DNA of 64,000 nucleotides from Rhipicephalus microplus. Its lineage: Eukaryota > Arthropoda > Arachnida > Ixodida > Ixodidae. A program made the position numbers and the translations under genes. The stretch is taken from NCBI RefSeq assembly GCF_043290135.1, contig NC_134700.1, positions 161,834,553-161,898,552 of the forward strand. The letters are read 5' to 3'. The notes beneath the pieces are model-generated. The model worked only from the letters and a program-made list of their open reading frames with translations, was not told where the DNA came from and searched no databases. This document shows, in pieces, positions 21,468 through 31,530 of the stretch. How positions within the stretch are numbered: position 1 is the first letter of the stretch; every line of letters begins with the position of its first letter.

Positions 21468-22245
21468 TTTTTAGGGGCGAAGCTCCTTATAGCTGCACGC
21501 GTTTGTCTCTCGTAGCTGTTGTAGTGTGTAACAAGTATAACATTTTGACGTCTAAGGTGGTGCCGGTGAGAGATTTTATCTGTGCGTTGTTGAAGAATAA
21601 AAAAAATAGTGCTCAATGTACGTGCCAATGACTGCTAATGGGGAGTGAGAGACAGGAGCATTCGGCTTTTAGTTAACTCGCTCGCTGCGATCCTCGTTAG
21701 CAGCAATTGACATGTACATCGAGCACTATCTTATAAGAAAGGGTTGATACGTTATACTCGCTGGGTGTAACCTCGTTAGCTTTAGAAAGGTTTAGCGAGC
21801 GTTGAGCCGCAGTGCCATGAATACAATGAACTAGTATATACCATGCACTCGAGGTGGTCAAAGGTGGGAAGTAGACTCGAAGCGCAAGCAGTAAGAAAGT
21901 GTGCGTGTGCCACTTCTAGTTTAGTCCTTGGAATGTCCGCTGGATGGCGGCGCTTCTATATGGGGGCTATATGATGAAAAGATGCGAGATGGTGGCACTT
22001 GGAATGTTGAATAGATGGGCAAACGGACACACAGGCAGATTCAGGGATGTACGCATGAATGACGCAGGAGCGGATGCATGAACGAACACATGGACTGACG
22101 CACGAACGCATGGACGGGCGGATGGATGCATGGACGGTCACACAGACGGACACAAGGGCGGACGGAAGCAAGAACGAATGAACGGACAAATGCTTCGACC
22201 GACTCTCCATTATTCACTCCGTGGATATGCTGCCAATTTTTTTTG
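21468..22245 (+). repeat. Unclassified composite repeat, copy A, with CCGT-type array
   Basis: The copy opens with TTTTTAGGGGCGAAGCTCCTTATAGC, followed by a stretch shared with the copies at 28.3-29.7 kb and 30.4 kb (TGTGTAAC, GGTGCCGGTG, then AATAAAAA). It ends in an array of degenerate ACGG/CATGGACGG units (about 22005-22200) flanked by GATGAAAAGATGCGAGATGGTGG and the CCGTGGATATGCTGCC end. It contains the uninterrupted site (single TAA at 21892-21894) that is split by the MITE-like element in copy B. No coding capacity is recognised. Confidence 0.75.
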
Positions 22246-23999
22246 TTTGCTTGAGGTGCTCGCTGCAAGTTTCGAGGTGTTTGGCGCTCCTAACATGACT
22301 TTATGATTTGTTGCTGTTGATGAAACAATGCACAATAAACGCTCAACTACCTCTGTAAAGACGTTTCACTTTTGTGTTGTATTGATTTCCATATAGGGGA
22401 TGAGCCATGTTTTTTTTCTTCTAGCCATATAGAACTTTCGCTGTAAGAGACAGAATTCCCTCATAATTTCGCCAAAGACACTCAAAGTATTCTTCAATTT
22501 TCAATTTCCACATTTCCAGCCTAAACGTGCACTTCGGGGCAATGGAACTGACGCGTCTGTGCTAACGTGACTGCAGGTGTTCTGTGAAACCACGAGCTAG
22601 CTATTGGATGCTAATATTTTTAGCTTGTCTGCTAAATTTTCGATATGTGCAAAGCTACTCATGCATCACGAAAACATGAAACCATGATGTAAACGCCCAT
22701 TTCAAAGGTAAAAATCTACCATACCCCAATTCTCGTGTTCTTGGTATGAAGGTTACTTCCACAATGCGTGTCATCTGCCCATTGTTTTACGGCCAGTTTC
22801 GGGTGAATTATGAGCGAATCACAGTTCTATGGCGGGAGACTTCTATGCGTTTGGAAAACGTTTATCAACCATTTAGATTACCTGGTACTCTACTATGAGA
22901 AAGCTGAAAGCCGTCCCGTGGGACCCACATTTCATGAGGGTGTGTTGGCGAAAATTATGGCGTTAAGCCAACAAAATAAAACATGCCCTCCCCTTTGACG
23001 CCAACGAGGACTGGCAACACTCTTCATGTGTGTTTACAAAAAGCGGGTAAAGATTTATGCGAAAAATCACACCATATCTATGGAGTGAATGATTATGAGT
23101 GGGGCGAAACGCTGGAGGGTTTCATGGCTAAACCATGAATCATGCGTGAATGTCACCCACTATATCACCAAAGACGTGATAAACACTGTATATATTTATG
23201 CAGGAAATTTTTATTATTCGTAAGTTGTGGCTATACATCACTACTCTTCTCCCTTTGTTATAATGTCTTCATGATCGGTGAAGTGGCGGATCGGTGATAG
23301 GGCGTAGTAGAAAGTTAGCAAGGACAAAGTAGTCGGCAGTTCACACAAGTGGAACAATAGGTGTTCATGCACAGTGTCAATATTTGTGAAAGAGAACACG
23401 GGAGTGCGTGACCTGCGCGCGAGATGACGCGAAAAGAAAGTGCCGCTGCTATCGCTCCGGCTTGAACGCGCTGCCAGCAGCCGCCGGAGGGTGCAGGCCA
23501 CGTGTCGCCGTGTTCCCTTTCATAAAAATAGACAGTGTACATACAATCAAAGGATGGACCGACCCACGTCTTTAGGAGCTTCGCCCTGAAAATAGCGGGT
23601 GAGGCTTAGGGCATGTGTTTAGCAAAAGTGGGTAACGATTTAGAGTTCCAGATACTCTAGTATGGGAGAGCATATGGCCGTGTCGTGGGCGTACATTACA
23701 TAGTCAGGGCAGTGAGAATGACCCGGTTACGGTATCTGGTTGGACTCAACATACAGTTAGAGTGCTCCGATAGTATATGCTGAAGAACCACCGTGCTTGA
23801 TCAGTTTAAATACCTACTTGCACCTCTACATATAATAAGCGCTAAGGGCAAACAATGCCTAAAACTTCGAAAACACTATATACCAGGTCTGTCCTACGTC
23901 TCTTAATCAATTGACTCTGAGTACAACTTATGACAGTGTATGCATGTAATGAAACTTTCAATGTGATGATGCTTCCTATTAGTGCCTGCAAAAAATTAT
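22246..23999. other. Unannotated interval with diffuse repeat fragments
   Basis: A motif around TACTCTACTATGRGAAAGC near 22886 recurs in variant form near 23655 (CTCTAGTATGGGAGAGCAT) and, inverted, near 56965. AGTGAATGATTATGAGTGGGGCGAA near 23080 matches the flank of the CCGT-type arrays but has no array attached. TTAGGAGCTTCGCCCT near 23573 is the inverted form of the composite-repeat terminus. No gene is recognised. Confidence 0.45.
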
Positions 24000-24236
24000 G
24001 GCATATACACGAAGTGTATCATGATGAATGGGGCGAAGTGTCCGTATATTCGCCCGTGCGTCAGTCTATCCTTCCTTTTATGTTTCCGTCCAACCGTTCG
24101 CTCTTGCTTCCGCCAGTCCATCCGTCTGTCCATGTGTCTGTCTGTACGTCCATGTGTCTGTCCGTGCGTTTGTTTCTGCTCCCGTCCGTCCCATTCATTA
24201 GTATCTTTTTCTGTTTGCCCGTCCCCCAGTCCGCAC
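24000..24236 (+). repeat. CCGT-type array repeat, partial
   Basis: The GATGAATGGGGCGAAGTGTCCG flank leads into about 180 bp of degenerate CCGT/CTGT units. The copy is cut off at its right by the 3' end of the minus-strand LINE that starts at about 24240. Confidence 0.65.
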
Positions 24237-24239
24237 CAA

Positions 24240-27203
24240 GGATAAATGAATGAACTTTATTTGGTCCTTCGAAACGCGCTTTAGCACGTTGCGGGCCACT
24301 CCCACATCGGAACAGAAAGACCAATTTTCTCTGCTGCGACACGGGACCGGTGGACTGCCCATAGCTGTTGGTCAAGTCCGGAGCTTGCAATAGCACCCTT
24401 CCATTCGGACGGCGTGATGACTTCCCCACAGCGTAACGCGGGGCTCCGCCAGAGCAAATGTTCCAAGGTAGCTATATCGTGGCAGTAGGAACATGTAATA
24501 CTTGGATGTACTTCGGTATAAATTTTGTTCGATAGCGCGGGATTAGGGTACACCCCAGCCTGGAGAAGCCTGAATGTCAGAGCCTGAGGTCTGCTTAGTT
24601 TTCTGCGCGGTGGAGGGTATTGTCTCCGCGCCAAGTAAAAATGTTTTGTCAATTCATTATACGAGATGGGAGGGTCACGGTTCTCCAATACATCAGCGGC
24701 GCGCCCCCTGATAGCTACGCGGTCTACTAGTCTTCGCGCAGCTATGTGGGCTGACTCATTGAGATCGGGCAGGGCTTCCTCAATGCGTCCCATATGAACT
24801 CGGAACCAAAAGAGTGTATGTGTGGCTCGATTTATTTGTCCCGAAGATTCGCAAAGCTACTTCTGATATTGTTCCCTTGGCAAATGCTCGGACTGCTGAC
24901 CTCGAGTCGCTGTAAATTGTGGACCTCCTGTTATCCAGCAAGGCCAACGCAATTGCCACTTGCTCGACTATTTCAGCCACCGTCGTCCGGACCGGTGTCG
25001 AGTTGGTGATTCCACCCTCATGGTTAATGCTCGCTGCCGCCTACGCCTTCCCCTCGGGATATCGGGACGCATCGACGAAGGAACAGTTCCCGGCATGTTC
25101 TTGAGCCCTTTGTAGTAGAGCCTTTGCCCTGGCCCGTCTTCTATTTTCATTACGCTCGTGGTTGACATTTCGCGAAATGGAAACAACGGTGATTTGTTTT
25201 CGTCGTTGACGAGCAACGCTGCAGAAGAGAGACTTGATTTCCGTTGGTGAAATCCCCAGCTCCCGCAGAATGTTTCTACCGGAACGCGTGGCGGACAGCC
25301 TGGTGAATTGCGCCCTCTCCTCTGCCTCTGCAATTTCTTCCAGCGTGTTGTGCATGTCGAGACGGAATAGTCTACCCGTGCTTTTGTACATGGAAAGCCC
25401 GAGAGTTCTCTTGATGTTCTTTCTGGTTAATGTGTTAATCACGCTCGGACCTCGGCCAGTTCTGCATGCCTGCAACGTAAGTGAAATGGCACATCACAAA
25501 GGCGTGCTTCAACGTTATGAGGTTATCTTCTCCAATTTCCTGTTGCCTGTTGGCAACCCTTCTTATTAGTCTGATGGCATTGTCACTTTTTCTGGCGAGA
25601 CTCGTGACCGTCAGGTTATTGGAGCCGTTCGACTGACTGGTCATACCAAGAACCCGGAGGGAGTCCACCCTGGGGATCAAGCTGCCCTCACCTCTCCTAA
25701 GAGTGATGTCAGTATCCTCTAATGGCTTCCACCCTCTTGGTTTGGATTCCCTGTGCTTGGGCCTGTACAGAAGCAGTTCGCATTTCTGCGGTGAGCACCG
25801 TAGACTACCTGATTTAAGATAGTTTTCCGTGACCTCAATAGCTTCTTGTAGCACAGCCTCTATTCGTTCATCGCTGCCACTGGTACACCATATGGTGATG
25901 TCGTCAGCATAGATCGTATAATTAATGCTGTCAAATTCGGAGAGTCCTTGACACAGACCGATCATGGCGAGGTCAAAGAGGGTCGGAAATAGTACTGAGC
26001 CTTGCGGCGTCCCTCTGAAGCCAAGCTTTACCGGATCCAAAACAAGATCACCCATCGTGAGTATAGCCTCTTTGTCAGTCAGGAATGGTTTTATGTTGCT
26101 GTGGAAGCACTTGCCAAACCCAAGGCTTGAAGTCTAACTCAACACTAACTGGTGCAGAACGTTGCAAAATGCTCTCTCCAAGTCCAGTCCCAATATGGCT
26201 CTTATGTCCCTTGCGTTCGTATAAATGACTTGCTATTTGATTAGGTTCATGGCTTCTTGCGTCGAGAACCCCGCCCTGAAGCCTTTCATGTTGTGGGAAT
26301 AAATGTCACATTCCTCCAGTTATTGGGTAACCCTGTTCAGGATAAGCTGTTCAGCCACCTTACCTACGCATGATGTCCGGAAGATGAGCCGGAGGTTGTC
26401 GAGGATGGGAGGTTTGCCCATTTTGGGGATGAGGATGGTGTTGGCCTTCTTCCACATCTCTGGGACACTGCCACTCTTCCCCACCTGGTTGACGATATCC
26501 GTCACGTGCTCCATCGAGCTGTCATCCAGGTTTCTCAAAGCCTCGTTGGTGATCTTATGATCTTATCTGGACCTAGGGCTGACCTGCAGATAAAGTCTTG
26601 CAGTGTCTGTCTGATCTCCTCGCTTCTTCATTCTCAGTCCATTTCTGGGTCAGCACCTCTCGTAAAAGGGAGCCGGAGATGGCAGGCCGGCCGGAAGCGA
26701 TCGGCAAGTACTTCCCAATCAGTTCTGCCAGTACCTGATTGTCCAAGGATTCTTGCCTAGCTGCATGAAGTGTGCAAGTCAGCGTGCACCTCTGGTTTGA
26801 TTTGGTGTTGGGGTCATCCAACTGGTGCTTTAGGAGGTTCCAATGGCTTGCCCTGCGCATGTTCTCGTCTACCGAGTTGCAAATATCGCCCCATCGTTTT
26901 TTAGAGAGGACCTTACAGTGTTCCTCAATGCTTCTGTTCACCTCGGCAATCTTCTTGCGAAGCCTCCGACTGAGGTGCTGCCCTTTCCACCTGCCCAGGA
27001 GGTACTGTTTGGCTTCGAAAAGATGAGCCAGTCTGCTGCCCATCTTTTTTACAGGCAGGTCCATGATGACTTCCTTAGTGGTAGCCAGGATGTCGTCTCT
27101 TATCTGCACTGTCCAGTGTTCCAAGTGAAGCATCTCTTCATCCTCAGACCTTTACTCTCTTACATTGCGGAACGAGTCCCAGTCGGTCACTCTGAACTTA
27201 TGT
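24240..27203 (-). mobile_element. I-group-like LINE, degenerate copy
   Basis: The 3' end is at about 24240-24260 (ATAAATGAATGAACTTTATTTGG on the plus strand, giving an AATAAA-type end on the minus strand). The order of blocks matches the element at 5.9-8.6 kb and extends further 5', into the endonuclease-RT linker (WDSFRNVRE near 27165). This copy therefore holds more of ORF2 than the intact one, but it is heavily mutated. No clear TSD was found. Confidence 0.8.
24281..27195 (-). pseudogene. LINE ORF2 pseudogene: RT, RNase H and knuckle
   Basis: From the 5' side, pieces in different frames carry the EN-RT linker (27133-26573), RT-0/1 (26538-26320, KPPILDNLRLIFRTSCVGK) and RT with GTPQGSVLFPTLFDLAMIGL and YADDITIWC (26055-25435). 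The connection region (25475-25041), RNase H (24980-24780, EQVAIALALL and YSDSRSAVRAF) and the C-x2-C...H-x4-C region (24793-24281) follow. Stops and frameshifts separate them. In the knuckle the last cysteine is lost (LLWRSP where the intact family has ILWECS). It is a relative of the 882-codon element, probably a different subfamily and closer to the fragments at 38.8 and 42.6 kb, which share EQVAIA-A-LD and YSDSR. Confidence 0.8.
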
Positions 27204-27213
27204 GGTTATGCTG

Positions 27214-27362
27214 TGTGATGCGCGTTTGAAGTGCGCGCCTTCAAAAAAGGGCGCGTAAAGAAAAAACAAGAGAAAACAGAGTGCACGCGCGGTGCTGCTC
27301 AAACAAGAATGATGACGTTGAAGAGCGTCGGTCACCAAGACGCGTGGCGTGACGCTGTTGGT
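27214..27362 (+). repeat. Unclassified ~150-bp repeat, copy 1
   Basis: TGTGATGCGCGTTTGAAGTGCGCGCCTT...TGGCGTGACG is similar over its whole length to 28098-28256. It has CACGCGCGGTGCTGCTCAAAC in common, but no coding or terminal-repeat structure. Confidence 0.65.
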
Positions 27363-27612
27363 TTGAACGTGCTAAAATAATTAGAAGGGATAAGCCTTTT
27401 GTCTGGGACGCCATTACTTGAGTACCGTTTTTTCTTAACCGGTGGCTTTTCAAGGACTTCAGACTTACGAAAGCAGACATAAATATTTTGCTTATATCCA
27501 TGTTTGTTGTGCACTGGTGTTTGATGCTTAGTCAGGTGATCGATGAAAACGTAGTGCCAGGTATGATATGACATGAACAGACTACAGGCAGGTCAACATT
27601 GTTCAGTTTAAT
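27363..27612. other. Unannotated gap
   Basis: Nothing is recognised between the ~150-bp repeat and the next SINE. Confidence 0.4.
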
Positions 27613-27856
27613 GATTTGATTGATATGTGGGGTTTAACGTCCCAAAACCACAATATGATGATTATGAGAGACGTCGTAGTGGAGGGCTCCGGAAATTTCG
27701 ACCACCTGGGGTTATTTAACGTGCACCCAAATCTGAGCACACGGGCCTACAACATTCCCGCCTCCATCGGAAATGCAGCCGCCGCAGCCGGGATGTGAAC
27801 CCGCAAACTTTTGGTCAGCAGCCGAGTACCTTAGCCACTAGACCACCGCGGCGGGG
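27613..27856 (-). mobile_element. Ruka-type SINE, full length
   Basis: The complete element lies on the minus strand, from the CCCCGCCGCGGTGG head at 27856 to the ATCA tail at about 27613. The tRNA-like B-box is damaged (the insertion region reads GGGTTCACATCCC). No convincing TSD was found, so flanks may have decayed. Confidence 0.88.
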
Positions 27857-28097
27857 CAACATGGTACACTATAGTGACCAAATCATTTATGCCTTTTTTA
27901 ACCATGTGGATACACAACTGCACTGATACAAGTGTCAGAATATTTTTTTTGTTGACAGTGGCATGCATTGAGTGCTCTGTGACTGTATGTGAAGTGCGTC
28001 AAGTTATGAAACCTTGTTTTGGCGTTCAAACTCCATACTGATGTGTCTAACGCACCAAGCGGCAGTTTTTTCAATGTGAAAAACTTTCCAGAAAGGG

Positions 28098-28256
28098 GCC
28101 TTACGTAATGTGCAGTGCGCGTTAGAAGTGCGCGCCTTTAAAAAGGGTGCATCACGGAAAACTTTGAAATAACACAGTGCACACGCGGCGCTGCTCAAAC
28201 GAGAACGATAACGTTGAAGAGCATCAGGCGCGAGGACGCATGGCGTGACGTGAAGA
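28098..28256 (+). repeat. Unclassified ~150-bp repeat, copy 2
   Basis: The segment is the direct-orientation relative of 27214-27362, starting TGTGCAGTGCGCGTTAGAAGTGCGCGCC and ending GCATGGCGTGACG. It lies directly before the left end of composite repeat copy B. Confidence 0.65.
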
Positions 28257-28271
28257 AAACAAAAGAAAAAA

Positions 28272-29727
28272 ATGGCAGCATATCCACGTAGTGAATGATG
28301 GAGAGTGGGGCGAAGCATCCGTCCGTCCATTCGTTCTTGCTTCCGTCCGTCCATGCGTGCGTCTGTGTCGCCGCCCGTGCGTCCGACCGCCCATCCGTGC
28401 GTGCGTCTGTTCGTGCATCCGCACGTCCATCTGTGCGTCCGTCCCTGCTTTCGTCCATGCATCCGCTCCTGCGTCCATTCATGCGTCCATTCGTCCGTGC
28501 AGCCATCCGTGCGTCCGTCCATGCATCTGTCTTTGTGTCCGTTCGTCCACCTATTCAACACTCCAAGTACCACCATCTCACATCTTTTCATCATTTATTC
28601 CTCATATGGAAGCACCGCTATCCAGCGGACATTCCAAGGACTGAACGAAAGGAGGCACACGCACACTTTCTTATGCCTACTTCACACTGAAACATCTGCT
28701 TTCTACAGCGACCGAAATTCCCCTGCCGCCGAAACGCAGCGTCGTTCGCACTGGACGCGCCCCGCGCCGCCGAATATGCCATCTACTATGGGGCGAACGC
28801 GGGATGGATGCGCTGTCACCCGGTTGTTGTCGCGGCTCGCAAACGCTACTACGCTATCCAGTGGTGCATACTTCGACGATTCTCGTACGCAAGAAGCAAG
28901 AAAAGACAGTACTGCTTACTTTGCTGGGAAGTGGCTGTCTTGTAATGCACGAAGAGCAGGAAAACCACCAATGCCAGCGGCGTTGGTGGGTTCGTTTTGC
29001 TCTGCAAGACCGCAACAAGCTCGGTCCCACCAACAGCAAGCTCGGTCACCTCTTTCACGAAATACGGAGGCGAAGTAGGCACAGAGTAGGTTAAACTTTC
29101 GTTGGTTTCAACATTCAGTTACGTGCACTGCGGCATAACAAGTGAGTAGGGCTTGGCCGCCATTTTACAAAATTCCTTGACTAGCGCTCCTATTGGTCCG
29201 CGGTGACCGATTCGGCGGCAGACGCCGCAAAAATCGGTCCGAGAGCGATCGGCGCGGAGAGGGCCCTTTCGGCGGATCTCGCCGCCGCCGAACCGGATTC
29301 GGAGCACTTTAGGCGGCCGGAATGCTCAGTGTGAACGCGGCCTTACGGCTTGCGCGTCGTGTCTACTTCCCACCTTTAACCACCTCAAGTTTATGGCATA
29401 TACTAGTTCATTCATGGTACTGCGGCCCAACGCTCGCTAAACCTTTCTAAAACCAAGGAGGTTACGCCCAGCGAGTATAACGTAGCAACCCTTTCTTGTC
29501 AGATAGTGCTCAATGTACATGCCAATGGCTGTTAAGGGGGAATGAGAGACAGGAGAATTCGGCTTTTAGTTAAGGCGCACGCTGCGAATTTTTATTGTTC
29601 AACAATGCACAGAAGAAATCTCCCACTGGCACCACCTTGGAGGTTAAAATGTAAGACTGGTTACACACTACTACTACGACTACGAGGGACGAACGGGTGC
29701 CGCTATAAGGAGCTTCGCCCCTAAAAC
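28272..29727 (-). repeat. Unclassified composite repeat, copy B, carrying a MITE-like insert
   Basis: This copy is inverted relative to copy A. On the plus strand it runs from TGGCAGCATATCCACG and the AGTGAATGATG flank through a CCGT-type array (about 28313-28560). CACCATCTCACATCTTTTCATCA and CAGCGGACATTCCAAGG follow, then an inserted element (28674-29342), and then the portion ending GGAGCTTCGCCCCTAAAAC. Long open frames in the array on both strands are array artefacts. Confidence 0.75.
28674..29342. mobile_element. MITE-like non-autonomous DNA transposon, 669 bp, TTA target duplication
   Basis: The insert starts TGCCTACTTCACACTGA and ends TCAGTGTGAACGCGGCC; ten bases (TTCACACTGA) are perfect inverted repeats, with weaker pairing outside. 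TTA flanks both ends (28671-28673 and 29343-29345). The homologous place in copy A (inverted, 21892-21894) has one TAA and no insert, so both ends and the duplication are directly demonstrated. The interior is GC-rich with CCGCCG/CGGCGG runs and encodes nothing recognisable. A 3-bp TTA/TAA duplication suggests mobilisation by a PIF/Harbinger-type transposase, which is an inference. Confidence 0.8.
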
Positions 29728-30419
29728 AACCAATGATTGTAGAGCATGAAAATTTCAAGGCCTAATGGCTAGACACCACGAAACAGCAGTATCTCCAATG
29801 AGAACGAGACAATTGGGCCAGAGCGGAAGCAGACGCCTTAGCAGAACAGAACAAGAGGAGTATGAAGAAGGGGGTACGGGCAGGTCGTGACCAGACCGGG
29901 CGCTGAAGATGGGTCATCGTGCGTCGAACCCGAGCCTCCAGGTCTTCAACCGGCCGGGTCCTCCTGCAGTCGTGTTCCCGCTCGAGAAAATTGTGGCCAT
30001 TCAGTCCTGAATTTCCTGCCCAGGGCCTGCGGACTTCGGTTCTGGCAGGCGAGCAACAGCCGTCGGGCTACGGGCCCGAGCTGTGCGCCCAGCTGCCTGG
30101 CCAGGTTGACTCTGGTTCCTCGCTGCGTCGCCGCCAGGCAGCGTTCGTACATCGCCAACAGCCAGCCAGTGTCTGCTCCTAAGGCCGGAAACACCGCGTT
30201 CCGGTCTTCTCATCGTCACCTAAATTCAATGTGACGCATCGCCAGCTGCAGCGTTCTCTCATCAACAAGCCCGCGTCATGAGGCCGGAGCTACCACGTTC
30301 CTGTCTGTTAAACGTCGCCCAGCACTCAGCGTGTTGGTAATACAGAACTGCCACCTATCTCCACTTCACCGCTCACCCGCGTTGAGACTATGTGGTGTAG
30401 TTGTACTAACTCTGTGTTT
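29728..30419. other. Unannotated GC-rich interval
   Basis: 29.88-30.36 kb is GC-rich with overlapping open frames on both strands and no family motif. It could be a fragment of a larger element, but nothing identifies it. Confidence 0.4.
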
Positions 30420-30640
30420 TGTTTTAGGGTCGAAGCTTCTTATAGCGGCACCCATTCGTCCCTCGTAGTCGTAGTCGTAGTCGTAGTGTGTAACCAGTCT
30501 TACGCTTTGACCTCCAAAGTGGTGCCGGTGGGAGATTTCTGCTGTGCGTTGTTGAACAATAAAAAAATTCGCAGCGTGCGCGTTAACTAAAAGCTGAATT
30601 ATTGTGTCTCTCATTCCCAGTAGCAGCCATTGTTTACCTC
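30420..30640 (+). repeat. Unclassified composite repeat, copy C, partial
   Basis: GTTTTAGGGTCGAAGCTTCTTATAGCGGC opens the copy. GTAGTC units, TGTGTAACCAG, GGTGCCGGTGGGAGATTTC, AATAAAAAAATTCGCAGCG and GTTAACTAAAAGC follow, as in copies A and B. The array end is missing. A second partial unit (CTCCAAAGTAGTGCCTGGTCGGATTTC) follows at 30637-30692. Confidence 0.7.
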
Positions 30641-30735
30641 CAAAGTAGTGCCTGGTCGGATTTCTCCTGTGCGTGATTTAGCAATAAATTTTTTTTCTTC
30701 AAAACCCCGTTGATTGATGAAATAAACCAACAAAA

Positions 30736-30800
30736 GACGCCAGGTGTTTTCTAAAAACAAAACGCAAAGATGCCAGATGTTTCTATAGCAAAAACAAATT
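30736..30800 (+). repeat. Direct repeat flanking the GC-rich block, copy 1
   Basis: AAAGACGCCAGGTGTTTTCTAA...CAAAAACAAATTG is similar to 31451-31503 (AAAGACGCCGGGTGTTTTCTAA...CAAAACAAAT). The two flank 0.65 kb of tandem repeats. They could be remnants of a terminal repeat, but this is not established. Confidence 0.45.
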
Positions 30801-30848
30801 GCCCGCAGCTTCCCTCGGGGGAACACTGAGGAGGATGCGGAGCATATA

Positions 30849-30995
30849 ATTGGTTAACGGGGTGTTAAAGTGCGACTTACTTGGGTCGATGGCTAAATTG
30901 GTTAACGTGGTTGTGAAATGGGGTGGTAAATTGCGACTTACTTGGGTCGATGGCTAAATTGGTTAACGTGGTTGTAGGAGGGGGTGTTAAATGAG
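30849..30995 (+). repeat. Tandem repeat, 48- and 61-bp units
   Basis: Units begin ATTGGTTAACG at 30849, 30897 and 30958 and share TGCGACTTACTTGGGTCGATGGCTAA. The length difference is an internal segment in the second unit. Confidence 0.85.
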
Positions 30996-31186
30996 TGAAC
31001 ACGTACACACGTATGCGAAAGGACGGCGCTGGTCAAAGGGACGTTGATCATTGTGTTTGTGGATTCGTTGGAATTCATTTCACCGCGACCTTGGACGTCG
31101 ACGCGCCGTACAAACCAACCGACGAGCGGCAACTGAGCGAGCGAGCGCCGACCTTGAGTATATATACAGCGCGACGGCGCATGCAC

Positions 31187-31365
31187 TGTTAGCTGTTGAA
31201 TGTTCTCGAAGGAGAAGCGCGCGCGCGGCACAGATGGCGACGGCGCGACGGCGCATGCGCTCTCAGCTGTCGAATGTTCTCGAAGGAGAAGCGCGCGCGG
31301 CACAGATGGTGGGCGACGGCGCGACGGCCCATGCGCGCGCGTCAGCTGTCGAATGTTTGAGAAGC
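31187..31365 (+). repeat. GC-rich tandem repeat, ~76-79-bp units
   Basis: Two full units and a partial third begin near 31187, 31264 and 31343 with CAGCTGTCGAATGTT and contain CTCGAAGGAGAAGCGCGCGCGG and GACGGCGCGACGG. A TATATATA stretch at about 31159 precedes them, and GAGTATAAGATGC with AATAAAAA follows near 31401-31430. This could be a promoter/terminator of an element, unproven. Confidence 0.8.
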
Positions 31366-31530
31366 GGTGCGGACGGCGCGGACGGCGCACTACAAGGCGC
31401 GAGTATAAGATGCTTCCGCATCTAATAAAAAGAAGACGCCAGCTGCTTAACGAAAGACGCCGGGTGTTTTCTAACGCAATGGTTCCATAATCAAAACAAA
31501 TCGATACAGGTTTGTAGTTGCCCATGCTCT

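Noticed and set aside
28305..29078. 257-codon frame and others through the CCGT-type array
   Set aside because: Composition is that of the tetranucleotide array on both strands, and the frame then runs into the MITE-like insert.
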